Origin: Aristolochia californica
Lineage: Eukaryota; Streptophyta; Magnoliopsida; Piperales; Aristolochiaceae
Direction of reading: 5' to 3'
DNA length: 64,000 bases
NCBI GenBank assembly: GCA_029961685.1
Contig: JARWKL010000008.1
Coordinates: forward strand, 19,687,981-19,751,980
Positions within the stretch are counted from its first letter, which is position 1. The number at the start of each line of letters is the position of its first letter. The position numbers were made by a program, and so were the translations under genes. The notes below the pieces were generated by a model, which was given only the letters and a program-made list of their open reading frames with translations, had not been told where the DNA came from and made no database searches. Below, in pieces: positions 40,801 to 54,741 of this stretch.

Positions 40801-42927
40801 GACCTAACGATCATAGGTGATTGTAAAGTGATTTATCATGTAACGGGCTATATTTTTGTTTGGAATGACTTATGGATTGGGAGTCAACACTCAGTTAAAA
40901 ATCCCCCACCTCCCCCTTTTCCCGACTATTGAAGAACGTGACATATAAATACTAAAAATGTTTACAATCCCAAAAAATTACAAACACTTTTTGGAATTAT
41001 CTCTCTCTACATTTGAGCATTGGGCATTTCCATTTTACATGTATACTTTTTTCTTAAATAAAAACTTGATTTTTCACTTTCCCTTCATCTCGTAAACAAA
41101 AAAAGATATAAATGGCAAATAGATCACAACAAAATGAAAATTTTAGAGTTTATGTATGGAAAGAATTTAAAGCAATAAACAAAAGTAAGTAAAGAAAATT
41201 TATTCACACACCACAAATGAGCACAAAAGTTTTGTTTTCCAAGTTTGGGAAATTCCACTAGTTCAACCCTAATAGCTCGGAATTTTATAAGAAAGAGATT
41301 TTTCTACAGATCTTTTAAAAAATGGATACGCATGCTTGAAATATGTGGTAGATGCAAATGACCTATGGATCCAAACCTTTTAAAGAGAATAACATTAAAT
41401 TCTCAAGTGAACGTGTGGTGGGATATTTACCCTATTAAAAAAAGCCATTATTTTGCCCATTTAAAAAAAGCTGACCTAACGATTATAGGTGATTGTAAAA
41501 TGTTTTATCATGCATAACGGGCTATATTTTTTTAAGAAATGACATATGGATTGGCAGTCAACACTCAGTTAAAAATCCCCCGCCTCCCCCTTTTATCGAA
41601 GATTGCTGAACCTGATATATAAAAACTAAAAAGAGTTTACAATCCCAAAAAATTACAAACACTTTTAGGAATTATCTCTCTCTATAGTTCTGCATTTTTC
41701 ATTTCCATTTTAGATGTATACTTTTTTCTTAAATGTAAACTTGAGTTTTCACTTTCCCTTCATCTCGTAAACCAAAAACAGAGATAAAAGGGAAATAGAT
41801 CACAACAAACTGAAAATTTTAGAGTTTATGTATGGAAGGAATTTAAAGAAATATACAAAATTAAGTAAAGAAAATTTATTCACACAACACAAATGAATAC
41901 AAAATTTTTGTTATCCAAGTTTGGGAAATTCCATTACTTCTACCGTAATACCTCTAAATTTTATAAGAAAGCATTTTTCTACAAATATTTATAAAAAAGG
42001 ATATGCATGCTTGAAACATGTTAAAGATTCAAATGACCAATGGATCCAAAACTTTTAAAGAGAATAACACTACATTCTCAAGTGAACGTGCAGTGGGATA
42101 TTTACCAGAGTCAAACAAGCCATTATTTTGCCCATTTACAAAAAGTTGAACTAAGGATCATAGATGATTGTAAAGAGATTTATTATGCGTAACGGACTAT
42201 ATTTTTGTAAGGAATTACTTATGGATTGGGAGTCAACACTCAGTTAAAAATCCCTCGCCACCCTCTTTTCTTGACGATTACAGAACCTGATATATAAAAA
42301 CTAAAAAGAGTTTACAATCCCTAAAAATTACAGGCACTTTCATGAATTATCTCTCTCTAAATTTGTGCATTGTGCATTTCCATTTTAGATATATAATTTT
42401 TTCTTAAATCAAAACTTGAGTTTTCAATTTTCCTTCATCTCGTAAAAAAAAAAAAGAGATAAAATTCAAATAGATCACAACAAATTGAAAATTTTAGAGT
42501 TTATGTATGGAAAGAATTTAAAGCTATAAACGAATGTATGTAAAGAAAATTTATTTACACACAACAAATGAACACGAAATTTTTGTTATCCAAGTTGGGC
42601 AAATTCCACTAGTTCAACCCTAATTGCTCAAAATTTTATAAGAAAGAGATTTTTCTACACATGTTCTAAAAAATGGATATGCATGCTTGAAACATGTTAA
42701 AGATTCAAATGACCTATGGATCCAAACCTTTTAAAGAGAATAATATTAAATTCTCAAGTGAACGTGCGGTGGGATATTTACCCGAGTCAAACAAGCGTTT
42801 ATTTTTCCCATTTACAAAAAGTTGACCTAACGATCATAGATAATTGTAAAGTTATTTATCAAGTGTAATAGGCTATATTTTTGTAAGGAAGGATTTATGG
42901 ATTGGGTGTCAACACTCAGTTAAAGAT

Positions 42928-42945
42928 CCCCCCCCCCCCCCCCCC
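42928..42945 (+). repeat. Expanded C homopolymer, 18 C
   Basis: An independent expansion in an L unit starting at 42758. Here 18 C are followed by TCCACCCCC, so the distal part of the usual tract is retained. The unit is 693 bp long as a result. Confidence 0.88.
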
Positions 42946-45900
42946 TCCACCCCCTTTTCTCGACGATTGCTGAACCTAATATATAAAAACTAAAAAGAGT
43001 TTACAATCCCTAAGAATTACAGGCACTTTTTGGAATTATAACTCTCTACATTTGTGCATTGTGCATTTCCATTTTAGATCTATACTTTTTTCTTAAATCA
43101 AAACTTGAGTTTTCACTTTCCCTTTTTCTCGTATACAAAAAAAAAAACAGATAAAAGGAAAAAAGACCACAACAAAACAAAAAATTTTGAGTTTATGTAA
43201 GTAAGGAATTTCAAGAAATATAAAAATTTAAGTAAAAGAAAATTTATTCACACACCACAAATGAACACAAAACTTTTGTTATCCATGTTTAGGAAATTCC
43301 ACTAGTTTAACCCTATTAGCCCGAAATTTTATAAGAAAGAGATTTTTCTACACATGTTTTAAAAAATGGATAAGCATGATTGAAATAAGTTAAATATGAA
43401 AATGACCTATGGATCCAAACCTTTTAAAGAGAATAACATTAAATTCTCAAGTGAATGTCCGGTGGGATATTTACCCGAGTCAAACAAGTCATTATTTTCC
43501 TATTTACAAAAAGCTGACCAAACGATCGTAGATGATTGTAAAGTGATTTATCATGTGTAACGGGTTATATTTTTGTAAGGAATGACTTATGGATTGGGAG
43601 TCAACACTCAGTTAAAAATCCCCCTCCTATCCCATTTCCCGACGATTCCAGAACTTAATATATAAAAACTAAAAAGAGTTTAAAATCCCTAAAAATTACT
43701 TACACTTTTTGGAATTATCTCTCTCTAAATTTATGCATTGTGCATTTCCATTTTAGATTTATACTTTTTTCTTCAATAAAAACTTGAGTTTTCACTTTCC
43801 TTTCATCTCGTCAACAAAAAAAAAGAGATAAAAGGCAAATAGATCACAACAAAATAAAAATCTTAGAGTTTATGTATGGAAAGTATTTAAAGTAATAAAA
43901 AAATGTATGTAAAGAAAATTTATTCACACAACACAAATGAACACAAAAGTTTTGTTATCCAAGTTTGGGAAATTCCACTAGTTCAACCCTAATAGTTGGA
44001 ATTTTATAAGAAATAGATTTTTCTACACATGTTTTAAAAAATTGATATGCATGTTTGAAACACGTTCAAGATGCAAATGACCTATGGATCGAAACCTCTT
44101 AAAGAGAATAAAATTAAATACTTAAGTGAACATGCACTGGGATATTTACCCGAGTCAAACAAGCCATTATTTTGCCCATTTACAAAAAGCTGACTGCATG
44201 ATCATAGATGATTGTAAAGTGATTTATCATGTGTAGCGGGCTATATTTTTGTATGGAATGACTTGTGGATTCGGAGTCAACACTCAGGTTAAAATCCCCC
44301 ACCACCCCCTTTTCCCGAAAATATTTGAACCTGATATACAAAAACTAAAAAATTTTACAATCCCTAAAAATTTCACACACTTTTTGGAATTATCTCTCTA
44401 TAAATCTGTGCATTGTGCATTTTCATTTTAGATGTATACTTTTTTCTTAAATCAAAACTTGAGTTTTTACTTTCCCTTCATCTCGGAAACAAAAAAAGAG
44501 ATAAAAGGAAAATAGATCACAACAAAATGAAAATTTTAGAGTCAATGTATGGAAGAATTTCTTGCAATAAACAAATGAGAGTAGAGAAAATTTATTCACA
44601 CACCACAAATGAACACAAAACTTTTGTGATCCAACTTTGGGAAATTCCACTAGTTCAACCTTAATAGCTCTGAAATTAAAAAGAAAGTGATTTTTCTACA
44701 CATGTTTTAAAAAAAGGATATGCATGCTTGAAACGTGTTAAAGATGTAAATCGCATATGGATCCAAACCTTTTAAAGAGAATAACATTAAATTCTCAAGT
44801 GAACGTGCAGTGGGATATTTACCCGAGTGAAACAAGCCATTATTTTACCCATCAACAAAAAGCTGAACGAAGGATCATAGTTGTTTGTATAGTGATTTAT
44901 CATGTGTAACGGGCTATATTTTTGTAAGGAGTGACTTATACATTGGGAGTCAACACTCAGTTAAAAATTCCTCGCCTCCCCCATTTCCCAACGATTGCAG
45001 AACCAGATATATAAAAACTAAAAAGAGTTACAATCCCTAAAAATTACAAACACTTTTAGGAATTGTCTCTCTCTAAATTTTTGCATTGTTCATTTCCATT
45101 TAAGATGTATACTTTTTTCTTAACTCAAAACATGAGTTTTCACTTTTCCTTCATCCTGTAAACAAAAAAAAGAGATAAAGGCAAATAGATCACAACAAAC
45201 TGAAAATTTTAGAGTTTATGTATGGAAAGAATTCAAAGCAATAAACAAATGTAAGGAAAGAAAATTTATTCACACACCACAAATGAACACAAAAGTTTCG
45301 TTATCCAAGTTTGGGAAATTCCACTAGTTCAACCCTCATAGCTCGGAATTTTATAAGAAAGAGATTTTTCTACACATGTTTTAAAAAATGGATATGCATG
45401 CTTGAAACATGTTCAAGATGAAAATGACCTATGGATCCAAATCTTTTAAAGAGAATAACATTAAATTCTCAAGTGAACGCGCGATGGGATATTTACCCGA
45501 GTCAAACAAGCCATTGTTTTGCCAATTTACAAAAAGCTGGACAAAGGATCATAGATGATTGTAAAGCGATTTATCATGCATAACGGGCTATATTTTTGTA
45601 AGGAATGACTTATGGATTGGGAGTCAGCACTCCGTTAAAAATCCCCCGTGTCCCCCTTTTCCCGACGATTGCAGAACCTGATATATAAAAACTAAAAAGA
45701 GTTTACAATCCCTAAAAATTACAAATACTTTTTGGAATTATCTCTCTAAAATTTTGCATTGTGCATTTCCATTTTAGATGTATACTATTTTCTTAAATCA
45801 AAACTTGAGTTTTCGCTTTCCCTTCATCTCGTAAACAAAAAAAAGAGATAAAAGGCAAATAGATCACAACAAACTGAAAATTTTAGATTTTATGTTGGGA

Positions 45901-47184
45901 AAGAATTTAAAGCAATAAAAAATTAAATATATAAAATTATTCACACAAGACAAATGAACACTAAATTTTTATTTTCCAAGTTCGGGAAATTGCACTAGTT
46001 CAACACTAATTGCTCGGAATTTTATAAGAAGATATTTTTCTACACATGTTTGGAAAATGGATATGAATTCTTTAAACATGTTAAAGATTCAAATGACTTA
46101 TGGATCCAAATCTTTAAAAGAGAATAACATTAAATTCTGAAGTGTACGTGCGATGGGATATTTACCCGAGTCAAATAAGCCATTAGTTTGCCCATTTACA
46201 AAATGGTGACCTAACAGTCATAGATGATTGTAAAATGATTTATCATTCATAAAGGGCTATATTTTTGCAAGGAATGACTTATATATTGGGAGTCAACACT
46301 AAGTTAAAAATCCCCCGCCTCCCCTTTTTCCCGACGATTGCAGAACATAAAATATAAAAACTTAAAAGAGCTTCCAATCCCTAAAAATTACAGACACTTT
46401 TTGGAATTATCTCTTTCGACTTTTGTGCATTGTCCATTTCCATTTTAAACGTATACTTTTGTCTTAAATAAAAACTAGATTTTTCACTTCCCATTCATCT
46501 CGTAAACAAAAAAAAGAGATAAACGGCAAATAGATCACAACAAAATGAAAATTTTAGACTTTATGTATGGAAACAATTTAAAGCAATTAACAAATGTAAG
46601 TAAAGAAAATTTATTCACACCCTACAAATGAACACAAATGTTTTGTTATCCAAGTTCGGGTAATCCGACTAGTTCAACCCTAATTGCTCGGAATTTTATA
46701 AGAAAGAGATTTATCTATATACGTTTTAAAAAATGGATATGCTTGCTTGAAACATGTTAAATATGGAAATGACCTATGTATCCATATCTTTTCAAGAGAA
46801 TAACATTAAATTCTCAAGAGAACGTGCAGTGGGATATTTACCTGAGTCAAACAAGCCATTATTTTGCCCATTTACAATAAGTTGACCTAACGATCATAGA
46901 TGATTGTAAAGTGATTTATCATGCGTAACGGGCTATGTTTTTGTATGGAATGACTTATGGATTATCAGTCAACACTCAGTTAAAAATCCCCCGCCTCCCC
47001 CTTTTCCCGACTATTGAAGAAACAAATATATAAATACTAAAAAGAGTTTACAATCCCAAAAAATTACAAACACTTTTTAAAATTATCTCTCTCTACATTT
47101 GAGCATTGTGCATTTCCATTTTAGATGTATACTTTTTTCTTAAATAAAAATTTCAGTATTCACTTTCCCTTCATCTTGTAAACA

Positions 47185-47200
47185 AAAAAAAAGAATTTAT
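47185..47200. other. About 40-bp deletion in the A-rich part of a unit
   Basis: aaacaaaaaaaaagaatttatgtatgg joins the A run directly to the gtttatgtatgg segment. The normal gagataaaaggcaaatagatc and following bases are lost. The unit at 46818 is 636 bp long. Confidence 0.85.
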
Positions 47201-48805
47201 GTATGGAAATAATTTAAAGCAATAAAAAAATGTAAGTAAAGAAAATTTATTCACACACCACAAATGAACACAAAAGTTTTGTTTTCCAAGTTTGGGAAAT
47301 TCCACTAGTTAAACCCTAATTGCTCGGAATTTTATAAGAAAGAAATTTTTCTACAGATCTTTTAAAAAATGGATATGCATGCTTGAAATATGTGATAGAT
47401 GAAAATGACCTATGGATCCAAACCTTTTACAGAGAATAACATTAAATTCTCAAGTGAACGTGCGGTAGGATATTTACCCGAGTAAAAAAAACCATTATTT
47501 TGCCCATTTTCAAAAAGTCGACCTAACAATTATAGGTGATTGCAAAGTGATTTATCATGCATAACGGGCTATACTTTTGTAAGAAATGATTTATGGATTG
47601 GGAGTCAACACTCAATTAAAAATCCCCGCCTCCCCCTTTCCACGAAGATTGCTGAACATGATATATAAAAACTAAAAAGAGTTTACAACCCCAAAAAATT
47701 ACAAACACATTTTAGAATTATCTCTCTCTATATTTGTGCATTTTGCATTTCTATTTTAGATGTATACTTTTTTCTTAAATCAAAACTTTAGTTTTCACTT
47801 TCCCTTCGTCTCGAAAACAGAAAAAAAGAGATAAAAGGCAAATAGATCACAACAAACTGAAAATTTTAGAGTTTATGTAAGGAAGGAATTTAAAGCAATA
47901 TACAAAATAAAGAAAAAAAAATTTATTTACACACCACATTCAAATACAAAATTTTTGTTATCCAAGTTTGGGAAATTCCACTACTTCAACCGTAGTAGCT
48001 CTGAATTTTATAAGAGAGCGATTTTTCTTCATATATTTTAAAAAATGGATATGCTTGCTTGAAACATGTTCAAGATGCAAATGACCTATGGATCCAAACC
48101 TTTTAAAGAGAATAACACTAAATTCTCAAGTGAACGTGCGGTGGGATATTTACCCGAGTCAAACAAGCCATTAACTTGGCTATTTACAAAATGTTGCACT
48201 AAGGGTCATAGATGATTGTAAAGAGATTTATTATGCATAACGGGATATAATTTTGTAAGGAATCACTTATGGATTGGGAGTCAACACTCAGTTAAAAATT
48301 CCCCGCCACCCCCTTTTCCTGACGATTGCAGAACCTGATATATCAAAACTAAAAAAAGTTTACAATCCCTAAAAATTACAGGCACTTTCATGAATTATGT
48401 CTCTCTAAATTTGTGCATTGTGCATTTCAATTTTAGATATATACTTTTTTCTTAAATCAAAACTTGAGTTTTCACTTTCCCTTCATCTCGTAAACAAAAA
48501 AAAGAGATTAAATTCAAATTGATAACAACAAACTGAAAATTTTAGAGTTTATTAATGGAAAGAATTTAAAGCAATAAACAAATGTAAGTAAAGAAAATTT
48601 ATTCACACACCACAAATGAACCCGAAAGTTTTGTTATCCAAGTTTGGGAAATTCCACTAGTTCAACCCTAATAGCTCAGAATTTTATAAGAAAGAGATTT
48701 TTCTACACATGTTCTAAAAAATGTATATACATGCTTGGAACATGTTAAAGATGCAAATGACCTATGGATCCAAACCTTTTAAAGAGAATAATATTAAATT
48801 CTCAA

Positions 48806-50806
48806 GTGAACGTGGGGTGGGATATTTACTTGAGTCAAATCAGCGTTTATTTTGCCCATTTACAAAAAGCAGACCTGATGATCATAGATGATTGTAAATT
48901 TATTTATCATGTGTAATGGGCTATATTTTTGTAATGAAGAACTTATCCCCTGCCACCCCCTTTTCCCGACGATTGCAGAACCTGATATTTAAAAACTAAA
49001 AAGAGTTTACAATCCCTAAAAATTATAGGCACTTTTTGGAATTATCTCTCTCTACATTTGTGGATTGTGCATTTCCATTTTAGTTGTATACTTTTTTCTT
49101 AAATCAAAACTTGAGTTTTCACTTTCCCTTCATCTTGTCAACAAAAAAAAGATATAAAAGGAAAAAAGATCACAACAGAAAAAAATATTTTGAGTTTATG
49201 TACGTAAAGAATTTCAAGAAATTAAAAAATGAAAGTGAAGAAAATTTATTCAAATACCAGAAAAGAACTCAAAACTTTTGCTATCCAAGTTTAGGAAATT
49301 CCACTAGTTCAACCCTATTAGCTCAGAATTTTATAAGAAAGAGACTTTTCTACACATGTTTTAAAAAATGGATGTGCATGATTTAAATAAGTTAAAAATG
49401 CAAATGACCTTTGGATCCAAACCTTTTAAAGAAAATAACATTAAATTCTCAAGTGAATGTCCGGTGGGATATTTACCATAGTCAAACAAGCCATTATTTT
49501 CCTATTTACAAAAAGCTGACCTAACGATCGTAGATGATTGTAAAATGATTTATCATGTGTAACGGGTTATATTTTTGTAAGGAATGACTTATGGATTGGG
49601 AGTCAACACTCGGTTAAAAATCCCCCTCCTACCCCTTTTCCCGACGTTTTCTGACCTTAATATATAAAAACTAAAAAGAGTTTACAATCCCTAAAAATTA
49701 CTGACACTTTTTTGGAATTATCTCTCTCTACATTTTTTCATTGTGCATTTCCATTTTATATGTGTACTTTTTTCTTCAATAAAAACTTGAGTTTTCACTT
49801 TCCTTTCATCTTGTAAACAAAAAAAAAGTGATAAAAGGCAAATAGATCACAACAAAATAAAAAATTTAGAGTTTATGGATGGAATGTATTTAAAGCAATA
49901 AACAAATGTATGTAAAGAAAATTTATTCACACACCACAAATGAACACAAAACTTTTGTGATCCAAGTTTGGGAAATTCCACTATTTCAACCCTAATCGCT
50001 CGGAATTTTATAAGTAAGAGATTTTTCAACACATGTTTTTAAAAATGAATATGCATGATTGAGACATGTTAAAGATGCAAATCACCTATGGATCCAAACC
50101 TTTTAAAGAGAATAACATTAAATTCTCAAGTCAACATGCGGTGGGATATTTACCCGAGTCAAACAAGCCATTATTTTGCCCAATTACAAAAAGCTCACCT
50201 AACGATCATAGATCATTGTATAGTGATTTATCCTATGTAATGGGCTATATTTTTTTAAGGAATGACTTATGGATTGGTAGTCAACACTGAGTTAAAAATC
50301 CCCCACCTCCCCCTTTTGCCGACAAATGCAGAACATGCTATATAAAAACTAAAAAGTATTTACAATCCCTAAAAATTACAGACAGTCTTTCGAATTATCT
50401 CTCTCTAAATTTGTGCATTGTTCATTTCCATTTTAGATGCATACTTTTTTCTTAAATCAAAACTTGAGTTTTCACTTTTCCTTCATCTCAGATACAAAAA
50501 AAAAAGAGATAAAAGGCAAACACATCACATCAAAATGAAAATTTTAGAGTTTATGTAAGGAAATAGTTTGAAGCAATAAACAAATGTAAGTAAAGAAATT
50601 TTATTTACACACCACAAATGAACACAAAAGTTATGTTATTCAAGTTTTGGAATTTCCACTAGTTCAACCCTAATAGCTCGGAATTTAAAAGAAAGAGATT
50701 TTTCTACACATGTATTAAAAAATGGATATACATGCTTGAAACTGGTTAAAAAAGCAAATGACCTATAGATCCAAACATTTTAAAAAGAATAACATAAACT
50801 CCTCAA
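48806..50806 (+). repeat. Partial second copy of the 9-unit block (3 units)
   Basis: Unit starts are 48806, 49453 and 50130. They correspond to 42758, 43451 and, more weakly, 44126. The unit at 48806 lacks about 28 bp near 48947 (gaacttatcccctgcc), which removes the conserved ggagtcaacactcag motif. Similarity to the preceding block fades after about 50100. Confidence 0.75.
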
Positions 50807-53800
50807 GTGAACGTGGGGAGGGATCTTTACCCGAGTCAAACAAGCCATTATTTTGCCCATTAACAAAAAGTTGACCTAACGATCATAGATGATTGTAAAG
50901 TGATTTATCATGTGTAACGGGCTATATTTTTGTAAGGATTGACATATGGATTGGGAGTCAACACTTAGTTAAAAATCCCCACCTCCCCCTTTTCCCGATG
51001 ATTGCAGAACCTGATATATAAAAACTAAAAACAGTTTACAATCCCTAAAAGTTACAGAAATGTTTTCTAATTATCCCTTAGTACATTTGTGCATTGTGCA
51101 TTTCCATTTTAGTTGTAAACTTTTGTCTTAAATAAAAACTTGAGTTTTCACTTTCCCTTGATCTCGTACACAAAAAAAGTGATAAAATATCACAACAAAA
51201 TGAAAATTTTAGAGTTTATATATGAATAAAATTTAAGGCACTAAACAAATGTAAGTAAAGAAAATTTATTCACACAACACAAATGAACACAAAAGTTTTG
51301 TTATCCAAGTTTGGGTAATTCCACTTGGTCAACCCTAATAGCTCAAAATTTTATAAGAAAGAAATTTTTCTACACATGTTTAAAGAAATGGATATGCAAA
51401 CCTTAAACGTGTTAAAGTTTCAAATGACTTATGGATCAAATCCTTTTAAAGAGAATAACATTAAATTCTCAAGTGAACATGCGGTGGGATATTTAACCTA
51501 GTCAAACAAGCCATTATTTTGCCCATTTCCAAAAATCTAACCTTACGATCATAGATAATTGTAAAGTGATTTATCATGTGTAACGGGCTATATTTTAGTA
51601 AGGAATGACTTATGGATTGGTAGTCAACACTCAGTTAAAAATCCCCCACCTCTCCCTTTTCTCGATGATTCTAGAACCTTGATATATATAAACTAAAAAG
51701 ATTTTACAATCCCTAAAAATTACTGACACTTTTTGAATTATCTCTCTCTACATTTGTGCGTTGTGCATTTCCATTTTAGCTGTATACTTTTTTCTTAAAT
51801 ACAAACTTGAGTTTTCACTTTCCCTTCATCTCTTAAACAAAAAAAAAAAAAAAATGGATAAAAGGCAAAAAGATCACAACAAAATGAAAATTTTAGAGTT
51901 TATTTATGGAAAGAATTTAAAGAAATAAACAAATGGAAGTAAATAAAATTTATTCACTCACCACTAATGAACAAGAAACTTTTGTTATCCAAGTTTGGGA
52001 AATTCAACTAGTTCAACCCCAAGAACTCGGAATTTGATAAGAAAGAGATTTTACTACACCTGTTTTAAAAAATGGATATTCATGCTTGAAACATGTTAAA
52101 GATTCAAATGACCTATGGATCCAAACCTTTTAAAGAGAATAACATTAAATTCTCGTGTGAACGTGTGGTGGGATATTTACCCGAGTCAAACAAGCCATTA
52201 TTTTGCCCATTTACAAAAAGCTGACCTAACAATCATATAAGATTGTAAAGTGATTTATCAGGCGTAACGTGCAATATTTTTTTAAGGAATGACTTATGGA
52301 TTGGGAGACAACACTAAGTTAAAAATCCTCTGCCTCCCCCTTTTCTTGAAGATTGCAGAACTTGATATGTAAAAACTAAAAAGAGTTTACATTCTCTAAA
52401 AATTAAAAACACATTTTAGGATTATCACTCTCTACATTTGTTCAATTTGAACTTTCATTTTATATGTATATTTTTACTTAAATCAAAACTTGAGTTTTCA
52501 CTTTCCCTTCATCTCGCAAACAAAAAATAGAGATAACAGGCAAATAGATCACAACAAAATAAAAATTTTAGAGTTTATGTATCGAAGAATTTAAAGCAAT
52601 AAAAAAATGTACGAAAAGAAAATTTATTTACACATCACAAATGAACACAAATTTTTTGTAATCCGCGCTTTGGTAATTCCACTAGTTCAACCCTAATAGA
52701 TCAAAATTTTATAAGAAAGAGATTTTTCTACACTAGTTTTAAAAAATGGATACGAATGCTTGAAACATGTTAAACATGCAAAAGACTTATGGATCCAAAC
52801 CTTTTAAAGAGAATAACATTTAACTTCTCAAGTGAACGTGTGGTGGGATATTTACTCGAGTCAAACAAGCCATTATGTTGCCCATTTACAAAAAGCTGAC
52901 CTAACGGTCATAGATGATTGCAAAGTGATTTATCATGTGTAACGGGCTATATTTTTGTGAGGGATGACTTATGCATTGGGAGTCAAAACTTAGTTAAAAA
53001 TTCCCCGCCTCCCCCTTTTCCCGACGATTGCAGAACGTGATATATAAAACCTAAAAAGAGTTTACAATCCCTAAAAATTACAGAAACTTTGTGGAATTAT
53101 CACTCTCAAAATTTTTGCATTGTGCATTTCCATTTTATATGTTTACTTTTTTTCTTACATGAAAACTTGAGTTTTCACTTTCCCTTCATCTCGTAAAAGA
53201 AAAAAAGAGATAAAAGGAAAATAGATTACAACAAAATGAAAATTTTAGGGCTTATGTATGGAAAGAATTTGAAGCAATAAACAAATGTAAGTAAAGAAAA
53301 TTTACTCACACAATACAATTGAACACAAAAGTTTTGTTATTCAAGTTTTGTTAATTCCACTTGTTCCACCCTAATAGCTCGGAATTTTATAAGAAAGAGA
53401 TTTTTCTACACACGTTTTAAAAAATGGATATGCATGCTTGAAACATGTTCAAGATTCAAATGACCTTGGATCCAAAACTTATAAAAAGCAAACCTAACGA
53501 TCATAGATTATTGTAAAGTGATTTATCATGTGTAACGAGCTATATTTTTGTAAGAAATGACTTATGGATTGGGAGTCAGCACCTAGTTAAAAATCCTCCG
53601 CCTCCCCCTTTTCCTGATGTTTGCAGAACTCGATATATAAGAACTAAAAAGTGTTTACAATCCCGAAAAATTACTGTCACTTTTTGAAATTATCTCTCTC
53701 TACATTTGTGCATTGTGCATTTCATTTTTTGATGTATACTTTTTTCTTAAACAAAAAAAAAAAGATAAAAGGCAAATACATTAAACAAAATGAAAATTTT

Positions 53801-54741
53801 AGAGTTTTTGTATGGAACAAATTTAAAGAAATAAAAAAATGTAAGTGAAGAAAATTTATTGACACACCACAAATAAACACAAAACTTTTGTTATCCAAGT
53901 TTGGGAAATTCCACTAGTTCAACCCTAATAGCTCGGAATTTTATAAGAAAGAGATTTTTCTACACATGTTTTAAAAAATGGATATGCATGCTTGAAACAT
54001 GATAAAGATGCAAATGACCTATGGATCCAAACCTTTTAAAGAGAATAACATTAAATTCTCAAGTGAACGTGCGATGGGATATTTACCCGAGTAAAAAAAG
54101 CCATTATTTTGCCCATTTACAAAAATCTGACCTAACGATCATAGATGATAGTAAAGTGATTTATCATGTGTAACGGGCCATATTTTTGTATGGAATGACT
54201 TATGGATTTGGAGTCAAAACTCAGTTTAAAATCCCCCACCATCGCCTTTTCCTGACAATTGCAGAACCTGATATATAAAAACTAAAAACAGTTTACAATC
54301 CCTAAAAATTACTAAAAATTTTTGGAATTTTCTCTCTCTAAATTTTTGCATTTTGCATTTTCATTTATGAGGTACACTTTTTTCTTAAATCAAAACTTGA
54401 GTTTTCACTTTCCCTTCATCTCTAAAACAAAAAAAAAAGAGATCAAAGGCAAATAGATCACAACAAAATGAAAATTTTAGAGTCTCAATGTAAGGAATAA
54501 TTTCTAGAAATAAACAAATGTGAGTACATAAAATTTATTCACACACCACAAATGAACACAAAACTTTTGTGTTCCAACTTTGGGAAATTCCACTAGTTCA
54601 ACCCTAATTGCTCGGAATTTTGTAAGAAAGAGATTTTTCTACACATGTTTTAAAAAATGGATATGCATGATTGAAACATATTAAAGATGAAAATCACCTT
54701 TGGATCCAAACCTTTTAAAGAGAATAACATTAAATTCTCAA

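Larger units (their letters stand above)
31680..42615 (+). repeat. Long segmental duplication, copy B (about 10.9 kb, 16 units)
   Basis: Unit starts are 31949 (S), 32604, 33361, 34041, 34669 (S), 35343, 36019, 36695, 37369, 38045, 38720, 39397, 40061, 40735, 41407 and 42082. They pair in order with copy A, except that the S unit starting at 6652 has no partner. The junction sits at the unit landmark near 36019, where the unit changes from the partner of 5976 to the partner of 7303. Copy B also carries a longer C tract at 34813-34853. Beyond about 42615 the sequence resembles 48700 onward and not copy A. Edges are approximate. Confidence 0.88.
42758..48805 (+). repeat. 9-unit block, partner of the following block and older relative of the long duplication
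   Basis: Unit starts are 42758, 43451, 44126, 44799, 45473, 46142, 46818, 47454 and 48130, all L. The first units resemble 48806 and 49453, about 6.0 kb downstream. Shared marks are aagcgtttattt/cagcgtttattt, tttcaagaaat and the rare start gtgaatgtccggtggg. The units at 44799 to 48130 follow the order of 9328, 10679, 11344, 12018, 12693 and 13370 (skipping 10002) but with clearly more differences. The unit at 47454, for example, shares the attataggtgattg variant with 12693. This is an older, diverged copy of part of the long duplication. Confidence 0.78.
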
